Below, one piece after another: positions 25,299 through 33,442 of a stretch of DNA of 64,000 nt. Each line of letters begins with the position of its first letter. Positions within the stretch are counted from its first letter, which is position 1. Source of the stretch: JBBWZH01 sp035544115. GTDB lineage: Bacteria; Actinomycetota; Actinomycetes; Mycobacteriales; CADCTP01. The DNA lies in assembly GCA_963714145.1 (NCBI GenBank), contig OY970235.1, positions 9,982,001 through 10,046,000 on the forward strand. The letters are read 5' to 3'. The translations under genes were made by a program, and so were the position numbers. Under the pieces are notes generated by a model. That model was not told where the DNA came from and searched no databases. It saw only the letters and a program-made list of their open reading frames with translations.

Positions 25299-25328
25299 AG
25301 ATTAATGAACAGGACATAGACGTGTCAA
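25299..25328 (-). promoter_or_regulatory. Sigma-70-type promoter with overlapping palindromes
   Basis: On the minus strand TTGACA (25328-25323), an 18-bp spacer and TAATCT (25304-25299) form a good housekeeping promoter for the dehydrogenase starting at 25085. Immediately downstream lie overlapping inverted repeats, TGAAT-CTC-ATTCA (25299-25287) and ATTCA-N6-TGAAT (25276-25291), a plausible repressor site. Confidence 0.6.
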
Positions 25329-25361
25329 TGCGGTCACCGGGTCGTGTGGAGCCTCGTCGGG

Positions 25362-26207
25362 TCAGCCGGCAGGTGGCAGATCCCGGACCGATTTCCCGCC
25401 CAGGTAGGCGTGTTCCGGGTCGTCCGGGTCCGGCTCGCCGCCGGCCGGCAGTTCGCTGGCCAGCACCTCGGCGGCATGGTCCTCGGCGTTGTCGACCGGG
25501 TCGAAGCCGAGCGCCCGGCCCGGGCCCAGATCCCACCAGCCGCGGGTGTTCGCGGAGATGCCGTAGACCACCGCGTAGCCCAGGTCCGGCGCGGTCAGGC
25601 TGGCGTGCACCAGCCGGACCAGATCGGCCGGGCTGAGCCAGGTGGACAGCTGCCGCAGCGTGGTCGGCTTCGGGAAGGCGGAACCGATCCGCAGGCTCAC
25701 CACCTGCATCCCGTACTTGTCCACGTAGAGCCGGCCGAGCGCCTCGCCGAAGCACTTGGCCAGGCCGTTGAGCGTGTCCGGGCGGGGCGGCAGGTCGACG
25801 CCGGCCCACGGCTGCCGCGGCGTGAAGCCGACCGCGTGGTTGCTGCTGGCGAACACGACCCGGCGCACACCGGCCCGCCGGGCCGCCTCGAAGACCTGGT
25901 AGGTGCCGTCGATGTGGATCGACAGCGTCGCCGGCCAACTGGCCTCCCGGGGCAGCCCGGCCAGGTGCACGACCGCGGCCACCCCGGTCATCGCCGCGGC
26001 CAGCGCGGCCGGGTCGAGGATGTCGGCCAGCACCGCGTCCGGCTCGTCCGGCAGCGGTACCAGGTCGAGCAGCCGCAGCCGCCAGCCCAGCGCCGGCAGG
26101 CCGCGGCGCAGCATCGTGCCGACCCGGCCGGCGGCGCCGGTGACCAGCACCGGCGCCGCCCCGGCTCCGTCCACTGTGGAACCCCCCGGCCCGGTCACCA
26201 CGCCCAC
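25362..26207 (-). CDS. udh: Uronate dehydrogenase-like SDR (first copy)
   Basis: 281 residues. NAD motif VTGAAGRVG (about 22-30), SSNHAVGFTPR, and a catalytic Tyr-to-Asn difference: the usual YxxxK reads NGLAK here (LNGLAKCFGEALGRLYVDKYGM). Uronate dehydrogenases normally keep Tyr, so activity of this copy is uncertain. RIGSAFPKPTTLRQLSTWLSP is strongly family-like. Expected reaction: galacturonate or glucuronate to the 1,5-lactone with NAD. It is the last gene of the transporter operon, after the enolase-superfamily gene. Confidence 0.8.
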   Translation of the reverse strand: MGVVTGPGGSTVDGAGAAPVLVTGAAGRVGTMLRRGLPALGWRLRLLDLVPLPDEPDAVLADILDPAALAAAMTGVAAVVHLAGLPREASWPATLSIHIDGTYQVFEAARRAGVRRVVFASSNHAVGFTPRQPWAGVDLPPRPDTLNGLAKCFGEALGRLYVDKYGMQVVSLRIGSAFPKPTTLRQLSTWLSPADLVRLVHASLTAPDLGYAVVYGISANTRGWWDLGPGRALGFDPVDNAEDHAAEVLASELPAGGEPDPDDPEHAYLGGKSVRDLPPAG

Positions 26208-26277
26208 GGTTCGCCTCCTCGCTCGCTCCGCGCCTCGGCGCCCCAGACGGCACCTCGATGCTCACTCGCTCGTCGGC

Positions 26278-27435
26278 TCACCACCGCGCCAGCACGTTCG
26301 CGTCGATGTGGGCGAAGTCGAACTCGTCGCCGAGCCCGGGCCGGGTGGGCATCGCCACCCGGCCCTGCGCGTCCATCGCGTCCACCTGGGACAGCAGATG
26401 CGGGGGCAGCTCGTCGTAGTCCACCAGCGGGTGCAGCAGGCCGCGCTCGTACCAGCGCCCGTTGCTGCTGGCGCCGAGCACGGCCAGGTTGCCGGAGCCG
26501 CCGCCGTGCACTTCGCAGTCCATCCCGAACGCCTCGGCCAGGTGCATCGCCTTGAGCGTCGGCCCGATGCCGCCGACATCGGTGACGCCGGCGCGCAGGA
26601 TGTCGCAGCCGCCGGCGGCCACCCACTCGGCCCGGCTCAGGTGCTTGCCCCAGGACGTCTCCGGCCCGATCACCGGCACCGCGAGCTGGTCGGCCAGCCA
26701 CCGGTACGACTGCACCGAGGCCTCTTCCATCGGCTCCTCGAACCAGTAGTAGTCCAGCTCGTCCAGGGCCCGGCCGAGCCGGAGCGCGTCGGTGCGGCTG
26801 TACCAGTGGTACGCGTCCAGCATCAGCGCGATGTCCGGCCCGACCGCGTCCCGGACGGCGGTGCAGGCGGCGATGTCGAGGTCCACGTTCGCACCGCCGC
26901 GGGCCGGTGGCATCCAGGTGTGCAGTTTGATCGCCCGGTAGCCCAGTTCGACCAGCTGCTTGCCGAACGCCGCGTAGTCGGCCGGGGTGGCCAACCCGCC
27001 GGGGATCTCGTCCCCGCACATCGTGCTCGCGTACGCCGGGATGCTCGGTCGCGCACCGCCGAGCATCAGCCAGACCGGCAGCCCGGCCACCCGGCCGGCG
27101 AGGTCGGCCAGAGCCAGCTCGACGTAGCTGAGCGCGCGGTCGGTGAGCAGCCCGTGCGCGCCGCGCTGGCGGTGCGCCAGCCGGTTCCACAGCAGCTCCC
27201 GGTGCAGCGGGTCGGCGCCCAACAGCACCGGCCGGACGTGGCCGGCCAGCACCCACTCGCGCAGGTGCTCCGGATGCGCCAGGCAGTAGCCGGCCGCGCC
27301 GTCGGAATCGGTGATGGTCAGCAGCGCCTCGCGGACGTCGTGGAGCTGGCCGGGGTGGCGGTGCCCGGCACTGTCCACTTCGGTCCTCGCGGTGCTCCGG
27401 AAGACCGTGACGGTGACCTGCTCGATGGTGGCCAT
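26278..27435 (-). CDS. Enolase-superfamily enzyme (galactarolactone cycloisomerase / sugar-acid dehydratase type)
   Basis: 385 residues. Catalytic landmarks of the mandelate racemase/muconate lactonizing group are visible: Lys in AIKLHTW (about 168), metal ligands Asp in LMLDAYHWY (about 206), Glu in WFEEPM (about 232) and Glu in GPETSW (about 258), and a C-terminal His in CEVHGGGSGN (about 307). Beside uronate dehydrogenases, the fitting reaction is opening and dehydration of galactaro-lactone to 3-deoxy-2-keto-hexarate; a plain sugar-acid dehydratase is the alternative. It starts 10 bp after the binding-protein stop. Confidence 0.82.
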   Translation of the reverse strand: MATIEQVTVTVFRSTARTEVDSAGHRHPGQLHDVREALLTITDSDGAAGYCLAHPEHLREWVLAGHVRPVLLGADPLHRELLWNRLAHRQRGAHGLLTDRALSYVELALADLAGRVAGLPVWLMLGGARPSIPAYASTMCGDEIPGGLATPADYAAFGKQLVELGYRAIKLHTWMPPARGGANVDLDIAACTAVRDAVGPDIALMLDAYHWYSRTDALRLGRALDELDYYWFEEPMEEASVQSYRWLADQLAVPVIGPETSWGKHLSRAEWVAAGGCDILRAGVTDVGGIGPTLKAMHLAEAFGMDCEVHGGGSGNLAVLGASSNGRWYERGLLHPLVDYDELPPHLLSQVDAMDAQGRVAMPTRPGLGDEFDFAHIDANVLARW

Positions 27436-27445
27436 GGCGGTCAGC

Positions 27446-28774
27446 TCACTTGTGCCGCTTGTCCCACTCCGCCTGGGCGCCGGTCAGCTTGTCGCCCAGT
27501 TGCTTGACGAAGTCGGCCGCCGACAGCTGGCCGAGCAGCACCTTCTGGTACAGCGGCTCGCTGTCCGCCTTGGTGATCGCGGAGTACTGCGGCAGGTACA
27601 CCGGTGCCTCGACGATCGTGGTCGCCGGGTTGCGGACCAGGGCCAGCGCGTCCTTCACCGCCGCGTTCTGCCCGATCCAGGCCTCGCTCTCGACCTCGGA
27701 GTTGGCCGGAATCTGGCCGACCTTCTCGTTCCAGTAGCTGTTGCTCTCCTTGGAGACCAGGAACTCGGCGAACTTCCAGGCCGCGTCCTTGTGCTTGCTG
27801 GCCTTGAACACGGCGAACCCGTCCACCGGGTTGGCGACCACGGTCGACTTGCTGCCATCCGTCGAGGGCAGCGGCACCGCGGCCACCTTGTCCCCGAACG
27901 CCTTCTTCACGTCCGACGAGGAGCCCAGGTTGTGATGCATCATCGCGACCGAGCCGCTGGTGAACTCGGCCACCATCTGCGGGTAGCCGTTGTTCACGTC
28001 GGCGGCCGGGGTGGCCTTCTTGAACAGCTTGGACATCCGGTCCACCAGCTCGGCGTTCTTCGGTGTGTCCACAGTGGACTTGCTGGCGTCGAAGAACCCG
28101 GTCTGGCCGGAGTAGGCGTACATCTCGGCGAGCAGTTGGAAGATCGAGCCGGCGCCGCCGCGCAGGGTGTAGCCGTACTGCTTCTTCGCCGGGTCGGTCA
28201 GCTTGCCGGCCGCGGTGAAGAACTCGTCCCAGGTCTTCGGCGCCTGCAGGCCCGCGGTGTCGAACAGGTCCTTGCGGTACCAGATCACGTCCAGGTTGCC
28301 GGACGAGGGCAGCTCGTACAGCTTCTTGTCCGCGGCGGTCGCGGTCACCGTGTTCACCAGCCCGGTGACCAGCTTGTCCTTCAGCGGGCTGCCCGCCAGC
28401 CGCCCGTCCAGCGCTTCCAGCGCGTCCTGGCCGACCAGGTTGGACAGGTATGAGGTGGTCACGCCGCCGATGTCGGGCGGCTGGCCGCCGGCGATCGCGG
28501 TGTCGTACTTCTGCTGCACCGACGCGCTCGGGATACCCACGTACTTCACGTGGATGTCCGGGTTGGCCTGCTCGAACTGGGCGATCAGGTGCTGGTAGAT
28601 CGGCGTCCGGGCCGGCCCGCCGTTGTTGTCCCAGAACGTGATCTCGGTCTTGCCGGCGCCGCTGTCCGACCCGCACCCGGTCAGTCCGGCCGCGGTCAGC
28701 AGCGCGGCGGTGATCGCGATCGCGGCCCGGACCGGGCGGCGGGCAATCCGGCTGCGCAAGGGGAGAAGTCTCAT
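27446..28774 (-). CDS. Carbohydrate ABC transporter substrate-binding lipoprotein
   Basis: 442 residues from ATG 28774. Lipoprotein signal with lipobox LTGC (Cys about 34), then the family-1 solute-binding pattern: EITFWDNNGGPARTPIYQHLIAQFEQANPDIHVKYVG, WYRKDLFDTAGLQAPKTWDEF, and AAWKFAEFLVSKE. It should deliver pectin-derived oligo- or monouronates to the two permeases encoded just upstream. The gene order permease-permease-binding protein is the reverse of the common arrangement. Confidence 0.9.
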   Translation of the reverse strand: MRLLPLRSRIARRPVRAAIAITAALLTAAGLTGCGSDSGAGKTEITFWDNNGGPARTPIYQHLIAQFEQANPDIHVKYVGIPSASVQQKYDTAIAGGQPPDIGGVTTSYLSNLVGQDALEALDGRLAGSPLKDKLVTGLVNTVTATAADKKLYELPSSGNLDVIWYRKDLFDTAGLQAPKTWDEFFTAAGKLTDPAKKQYGYTLRGGAGSIFQLLAEMYAYSGQTGFFDASKSTVDTPKNAELVDRMSKLFKKATPAADVNNGYPQMVAEFTSGSVAMMHHNLGSSSDVKKAFGDKVAAVPLPSTDGSKSTVVANPVDGFAVFKASKHKDAAWKFAEFLVSKESNSYWNEKVGQIPANSEVESEAWIGQNAAVKDALALVRNPATTIVEAPVYLPQYSAITKADSEPLYQKVLLGQLSAADFVKQLGDKLTGAQAEWDKRHK

Positions 28775-28806
28775 AGTGCGTGCCCTTCTGCGGTGGAGGG
28801 GGTGGA

Positions 28807-29691
28807 TCAGCCCTTGACGGCCCCGGCGGACAGCCCTTGCACGAGGAACCGTTGGATCACGGCGAACACGCAGACGACCGGGACGGCGGCGACCACGCCA
28901 CCGGCGGCCAGCGCACCGAAGTCGACGTTGTATTCGCCGAGCGTGTAACTGAGGCCGACCGGGATCGTGAACCGGTCCTGGTCGCTGATGAACATCAGCG
29001 CGAAGAGGAAGTTGTTCCAGCTGCCGATGAACGCGAACGAGCCGACCGCGACGATGCCCGGGCGCAGCTGCGGCAGCACCACCGCGAAGAACGCGCGCAG
29101 CCGGGAACAGCCGTCCACCATGGCCGCCTCCTCCAGCTCCACCGGCACGTTGCGGACGAAGCTGCTCATCAGCACCAGCGCCAGCGGTAGCTGGAAGGCC
29201 GACTCGGCGATCACCAGGCTGGCCAGGTTGTTGATCAGGTGGGTCTGCCGGAACAGGATGAACAGCGGGATCAGCAGCGTCACGCCGGGCATGAACTGGG
29301 TGCACAGCAGCAGCACCAGGAACAGCCGGTCGCCGCGGAACCGGAACCGGGCCAGCGCGTAGCCGCCCATCAGCGCCAGCACGGTGACGAAGCAGAGCGT
29401 GACCAGCCCGACCAGCACGCTGTTGCGGAAGAAGATGCCGAAGCCGAGCCCGGTCCAGACGGTGCGGAAGTGCTCCAGGGTGAGCGGCCAGGGCAGCACG
29501 CCACTGCGCCCGGCCGGCCGCAGCGCGTACATCAGCATCCAGTAGAACGGCACCAGCGTGAACAGCAGGTAGAGCCCGAGCGGGACGTACAGCCCGGTGC
29601 GCGGCGGCCGGGTGCTCAGCCGGCGTCGCCGGGCACCGGCCGGCGGGGCCGGCGCCGCGGCGGTGGCCGGCGGCGCGGCCAGCGCGGTCAT
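28807..29691 (-). CDS. Carbohydrate ABC transporter permease (MalG type)
   Basis: 294 residues with an N-terminal helix (about 36-55) and five more. The EAA loop is EEAAMVDGCSRLRAFFAVVLPQLRPG (about 195-220), which docks the ATPase. LSAGAVKG at the C-terminus is typical of MalG-like subunits (GLxAGAVKG). No ATPase gene is present; actinobacteria often share one MsiK-type ATPase among several sugar transporters. Confidence 0.92.
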   Translation of the reverse strand: MTALAAPPATAAAPAPPAGARRRRLSTRPPRTGLYVPLGLYLLFTLVPFYWMLMYALRPAGRSGVLPWPLTLEHFRTVWTGLGFGIFFRNSVLVGLVTLCFVTVLALMGGYALARFRFRGDRLFLVLLLCTQFMPGVTLLIPLFILFRQTHLINNLASLVIAESAFQLPLALVLMSSFVRNVPVELEEAAMVDGCSRLRAFFAVVLPQLRPGIVAVGSFAFIGSWNNFLFALMFISDQDRFTIPVGLSYTLGEYNVDFGALAAGGVVAAVPVVCVFAVIQRFLVQGLSAGAVKG

Positions 29692-29709
29692 GCGGCGGCC
29701 CCCGGAGTG

Positions 29710-29742
29710 GGACCGCCGCGAAGCGCGGTCAGGCGGCGGTCC
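29710..29742 (-). promoter_or_regulatory. Intra-operon hairpin between the two permease genes
   Basis: GGACCGCCGC pairs with GCGGCGGTCC across a 13-base loop in the 118-bp gap between the MalF-type and MalG-type genes. Such a stem can tune the ratio of upstream to downstream mRNA. No promoter-like sequence is seen in the gap. Confidence 0.45.
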
Positions 29743-29809
29743 CCGGAGCGAGCATCGCAGCTGCCGTCCGGGGCGCCGCGGAGCGAGGGGGGTCGCCGGG
29801 GCGGCGCGG

Positions 29810-30745
29810 TCATGTTCGCCCGCTGCCGAACTTGGACAGTCGCAGGTAGACGATCGAGAAGAACAGCAGCACCCCGAACCCCGCGGTGGTCAGCGCCGAG
29901 CCGTAGCCGAAGTCGTGCGAGTCGACCGCGGTACGGGCGATGTAGACCGGCAGGGTGGTGGTCTGGTGCGCCGGGCCGCCGCCGGTCAGCGTGTAGATCA
30001 GGTCGACGTTGTTGAACTCCCAGACCGCGCGCAGCAGCGTGGACAGCACGATCGTGTCCCGCAGGTGCGGCAGCGTGACATGGGCGAACCGGCGCCAGCG
30101 CCCGGCGCCGTCCACGTGCGCGGCCTCGTACAGGTCGCCCGGGATGGTCTGTAACCCGGCCAGCAGCAGGATCGCGAAGAACGGCACGCCGCGCCACAGT
30201 TCGGCGACCACCACCGCCGGGAAGACCGTCTTCGGGTCGCCCAGCACCGACGTGCCGGCGTCGCCGATGCCGAGCTCGGACAGCGTCCGGAACACCCCGG
30301 TGGCCGGGTTGTAGAGCAGGATCCAGATGCCGGTGGTGAGCACGCCGGAGACGGCCCACGGCGAGAACACCAGCGAGCGGGCCAGGCTGCGGCCGAGGAA
30401 CGTCTCGTTCACGATCAGCGCCAGCCCGAGCCCGAGCAGCAGCTGCAGGCTGACCTCGGCCAGCACCCAGCTCAGCGAGAACCGCAGGCTCTGCCAGAAC
30501 ACCTCGTCGTGGAACAGCATCGTCCGGAAGTTGTCCAGCCCGGCGAATCCGTTGTTCCACGGTTGGGTGACGTTGTAGTGCCGGAGCGCGTAGTAGCCGA
30601 CGCTGATCATCGGGTACGCGAGCAGCCCGCCCAGCAGCAGCACGGTAGGCGCGATCAGCAGGTAAGGGGTCTTCGCGCGGCGCCGGCGCCGGATCGGCGG
30701 GCCGGTGCGGGCCGCCGGCTGGGGTCGGGCCTCGGTCAGAGCCAA
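29810..30745 (-). CDS. Carbohydrate ABC transporter permease (MalF type)
   Basis: 311 residues from TTG 30745, with AAAGGGG upstream. Six hydrophobic segments are visible, beginning YLLIAPTVLLLGGLLAYPMISVGYYAL. The EAA loop is YEAAHVDGAGRWRRFAHVTLPHLRDT (about 205-230), and EFNNVDLIYTLTGGGPAHQTTTLPVYIARTA is the standard MalF C-terminal block. First gene of the operon permease, permease, binding protein, enolase-type enzyme, uronate dehydrogenase, driven by the promoter at 30806-30834. Confidence 0.92.
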   Translation of the reverse strand: MALTEARPQPAARTGPPIRRRRRAKTPYLLIAPTVLLLGGLLAYPMISVGYYALRHYNVTQPWNNGFAGLDNFRTMLFHDEVFWQSLRFSLSWVLAEVSLQLLLGLGLALIVNETFLGRSLARSLVFSPWAVSGVLTTGIWILLYNPATGVFRTLSELGIGDAGTSVLGDPKTVFPAVVVAELWRGVPFFAILLLAGLQTIPGDLYEAAHVDGAGRWRRFAHVTLPHLRDTIVLSTLLRAVWEFNNVDLIYTLTGGGPAHQTTTLPVYIARTAVDSHDFGYGSALTTAGFGVLLFFSIVYLRLSKFGSGRT

Positions 30746-30770
30746 GACGCGCCCCTTTGCTCCAGCCGCT

Positions 30771-30803
30771 CACACACATATAGACAAGATTCACAACCGT
30801 GAA
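30771..30803 (-). promoter_or_regulatory. Operator candidates downstream of the transporter promoter
   Basis: TTCAC-AACC-GTGAA (30790-30803) is a perfect inverted repeat placed directly after the -10 box. It is followed by the AT-rich element whose minus strand reads GTCTATATGTGTGTGAG (about 30785-30769), related to elements before the dehydratase and pectate lyase genes. Binding of a repressor here would block transcription start. Confidence 0.55.
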
Positions 30804-30805
30804 AC

Positions 30806-30834
30806 ACCCTAGGGAGATCGCAAAGGGCTGTCAA
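30806..30834 (-). promoter_or_regulatory. Promoter of the uronate transporter operon (TTGACA-N17-TAGGGT)
   Basis: On the minus strand TTGACA (30834-30829), exactly 17 bp, then TAGGGT (30811-30806). The same hexamers and spacing occur before the pectate lyase gene, which argues for co-regulation. Confidence 0.7.
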
Positions 30835-30892
30835 TCCCTCTATCCCGGCCACCGGGTGCGACCCGGTCGTGATCGGTTGGAGTCGGCAGTTC

Positions 30893-30943
30893 TTGACCCT
30901 CCCGGAACGGCTGGGCTAACGTACCGGTGTTCACACATATGTA
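30893..30943 (+). promoter_or_regulatory. Promoter and AT-rich element upstream of the dehydratase gene
   Basis: TTGACC (30893-30898), 18 bp, TAACGT (30917-30922) is a fair sigma-70-type promoter. Directly downstream is TTCACACATATGTAC (30930-30944), which on the other strand reads GTACATATGTGTGAA and resembles the elements at the transporter and pectate lyase promoters. The leader to ATG 31105 is long, about 170 bp. Confidence 0.5.
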
Positions 30944-31104
30944 CGATGTCCATGTTGATGATTAGGCGGACGGCGTGATGCATCGGTTCTGATCTGCCGC
31001 GCCGATGCGGTGTCGCCTGGGGCTGGCGGATCGCGACCGCCTCCGGCTGCCTGCCCCGACCGGCAGGGCGCACCTCGCACCGACCGGAAAGGGTCCAGTC
31101 CTCT

Positions 31105-32049
31105 ATGCCTGACCGCACCGATCGCCACTCGCCGCTGGTCGGCCGGCTCCGCGGGTTGCTCTGTTTTCCCGTCACCCCGGCCGATCCCGCCGGCGGGTTG
31201 GCTGCCGACACCTACCGCCAGCACCTCCGGTCCAGTGTGGACGGTGGCTGCGCGGCCGTGTTCGCCTGTTGCGGCACCGGTGAGTTCGCCACCCTGGATC
31301 TGGCCGAGTACGCCACCGCGATCCGGATCGCGGCCGACGAGGTGGCCGGCCAGGTACCGGTGATCGCCGCGATCGGCTACGGCACCGGGCTCGCCCGGCA
31401 CTACGCCCGGCTGGCCGAGGACGCCGGCGCCGACGGCCTGCTGGTGATGCCGCCGTACCTCATCACCGCCGACCAGGACGGGCTGCGCCGGCACTACCTG
31501 GCGCTCGCCGACGCCAGCGGGCTGGACCTGATCCTCTACCAGCGGGACAACGCGATCTTCGCCCCGGACACGGTCGCCACGCTGGCCCAGCACCCGCGCA
31601 TCATCGGGCTCAAGGACGGCTACGGCGACCTCGACCTGCTGCAGCGGACGATCAGCGCGGTGCGCACCACCCCGGATACCGCCGGCTTCCTCTACTTCAA
31701 CGGGATGCCGACCGCGGAGATGTCCGCGCCGGCGTTCCGCGGCGTCGGCGTCACGCTCTACTCCAGCGCCGTCTACTGCTTCGCCCCCGATATCGCACTC
31801 GCCTTTCACGGCGCGCTCGGCGGCGGCGACGAGGTGCTGGTGCAGCGGCTGCTGGACAGCTTCTACCGGCCGTTCGTGGAGCTCCGGCAGCGCGGCGCGA
31901 ACTACGCGATCTCGCTGGTGAAGGCCGGCGTCCGGCTGACCGGGCTGGACGTCGGCCCGGTGCGCCCGCCGCTGACCGAGCCGGACCCGGAGCACGTCAA
32001 GGAGCTGGCCCGCCTCGTCGAGCAGGGCCGGGCCGTGCTGGCCGGCTGA
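31105..32049 (+). CDS. kdgD: DapA-family aldolase/dehydratase (5-dehydro-4-deoxyglucarate dehydratase type)
   Basis: 314 residues, a dihydrodipicolinate-synthase TIM barrel. The Schiff-base lysine is in RIIGLKDGYGD (about 170), the catalytic Tyr in LILYQRDN (about 145), and the substrate loop in ACCGTGEFATL (about 54-64), where KDG dehydratases have G-T-GE-F. The family converts 5-keto-4-deoxyglucarate to alpha-ketoglutarate semialdehyde and CO2, the step after aldarate dehydration, which matches the neighbouring uronate genes. The gene symbol is my inference from context and motif. Confidence 0.8.
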   Translation: MPDRTDRHSPLVGRLRGLLCFPVTPADPAGGLAADTYRQHLRSSVDGGCAAVFACCGTGEFATLDLAEYATAIRIAADEVAGQVPVIAAIGYGTGLARHYARLAEDAGADGLLVMPPYLITADQDGLRRHYLALADASGLDLILYQRDNAIFAPDTVATLAQHPRIIGLKDGYGDLDLLQRTISAVRTTPDTAGFLYFNGMPTAEMSAPAFRGVGVTLYSSAVYCFAPDIALAFHGALGGGDEVLVQRLLDSFYRPFVELRQRGANYAISLVKAGVRLTGLDVGPVRPPLTEPDPEHVKELARLVEQGRAVLAG

Positions 32050-32052
32050 CCG

Positions 32053-33255
32053 ATGGCCGGCCCGAGCGCCCCGCGGACCGGGGCCAACCTCTATCCCTGG
32101 GACGTGGTCGGTGACCCGTCCGCGGGGGAGTGGGTCGCCGCTCTCGGGGTGGACGAGGTCACCCTGGCCGCCGTCTACCACGCCACCCGGGCGCTGACCC
32201 CGCGGCACCCCGGCCGGCGGATCGTCACCGCCGAGCGGACCGCCGCCTACTTCCCTGCCGACCGGCCCGGCTGGGCGCGGCCGGAGCTGTGGCCGCCGGT
32301 GCAGACCGCCTGCCCCGGCACCGACCCGTTCGGCGCCGCGGTCGCCGACCTGGTGGCCGCCGGGCTGACCGTCAACGCCTGGGCCGTGCTGTTGCATGTG
32401 GACGGTCGGGTCGGTCTCGGCACCGGGCCGGTGGTGATCAACGCGTACGGCGACAGCTACCCGTGGGCGCTGTGCGCGGCCCGGCCGGAAGCCCGGGCGT
32501 ACGCCGCCGAGCTGGCCGCGGTCACCGCCGCCCGCCCCGGCATCGGCGGGCTGGAGCTGGAGGCCTGCGGCTGGTACGGCTTCGGGCACCTGCACAGCCA
32601 CGACAAGACCGGCGGGCTGCCGGCCGGCGGCGCCGCCGACTTCCTGCTCTCGCTCTGCTTCTGCCCGGCCTGCGAGCGCGGGTTCGGCGGGGTGGGGCTG
32701 GACCCCGGCCGGCTGCGGTCCCAGGTGCGGGCCGCGCTGGACGGGCCGGCGCCGGCCACCGACCGTCCGGAGTGGACGGTGGTGGCGCAGTTGCTCGGCG
32801 CGGACACCGCGGCGGCCGTGCTGACGGCCCGGCAGCGGGCCGGCGACGAGCTGCGGGTCGAGGTGCTCGGCGCGGTCCGGGCCGCCGCCGGGCCGGACCT
32901 GCCGGTGCTGCTGCACGCCGACCCGCTGCCGCACCGTACCGGCGCGTACACCGGGCTGGACCCGGGCACCGCTCTGGCCACTGTGGACGGCCTGGTGGTC
33001 AACGGCGCCGGCGATCCGACGGCCACGGTCCGGGCCGCCGCGGCCGGCGCCCGGCCCGGTAGCAGGATCGTGGCCAGCCTGGTGGCCGTGCGCGGCCTCG
33101 GCGGCCGGCCGGAGCAGTTGCCCGCCCAGGCCGCCGCGGCGCTCGCCGCCGGTGCCACCGAGCTGCGCTTCTACCACGCCGGCCTGGCCAGCGCGGCCGA
33201 CCTGGCCGCGATCGCCGGGACCGTGACCGGGGTCCAGCCGGCCGTCCAGCACTGA
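32053..33255 (+). CDS. Unrecognised TIM-barrel-like protein in the pectin locus
   Basis: 400 residues, beginning 4 bp after the dehydratase stop, so almost certainly co-translated. No signal peptide. The sequence opens GANLYPWDVVGDPSAGEWVAALGVDEVTLAAVYHATRAL and alternates strands and helices to the end. GLELEACGWYGFGHLHSHDKTG and LLSLCFCPACERGF (with CxC..C) look like active-site or metal-site segments, and LHADPLPHRTGAYTG and YHAGLAS like later barrel ends. This suggests a cytoplasmic glycoside hydrolase-like or isomerase-like barrel acting on uronate products. I cannot name a family. Confidence 0.7.
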   Translation: MAGPSAPRTGANLYPWDVVGDPSAGEWVAALGVDEVTLAAVYHATRALTPRHPGRRIVTAERTAAYFPADRPGWARPELWPPVQTACPGTDPFGAAVADLVAAGLTVNAWAVLLHVDGRVGLGTGPVVINAYGDSYPWALCAARPEARAYAAELAAVTAARPGIGGLELEACGWYGFGHLHSHDKTGGLPAGGAADFLLSLCFCPACERGFGGVGLDPGRLRSQVRAALDGPAPATDRPEWTVVAQLLGADTAAAVLTARQRAGDELRVEVLGAVRAAAGPDLPVLLHADPLPHRTGAYTGLDPGTALATVDGLVVNGAGDPTATVRAAAAGARPGSRIVASLVAVRGLGGRPEQLPAQAAAALAAGATELRFYHAGLASAADLAAIAGTVTGVQPAVQH

Positions 33256-33319
33256 CCCCTGATCCACACCGGCGGCGCCGAACCACCGACCCGGCGGCGC
33301 ACCCGGATGCCGACCGGTC

Positions 33320-33405
33320 CGGCCCGCCGGTGCACCGGCGGGCCGACTGTCCAGATGCGACGGGTGACGACGTGCCTCGGCGGCGGCGAGACACGTCGTC
33401 ACCCG
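33320..33405. terminator. Two strong hairpins between convergent genes
   Basis: Hairpin 1 (33320-33345): 11-bp stem CGGCCCGCCGG / CCGGCGGGCCG with loop TGCA. Hairpin 2 (33361-33405): perfect 14-bp stem CGGGTGACGACGTG / CACGTCGTCACCCG with a 17-base loop. They lie between the plus-strand barrel gene and the minus-strand pectate lyase, so they can stop transcription from both sides. Confidence 0.75.
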
Positions 33406-33442
33406 CACGGTCCGGCCCGCCGGCGATGGCGGACCGGCCCGC

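Noticed and set aside
30931..33408. 825-codon frame on the minus strand
   Set aside because: Antisense to the dehydratase and barrel-like genes, low complexity; composition shadow.
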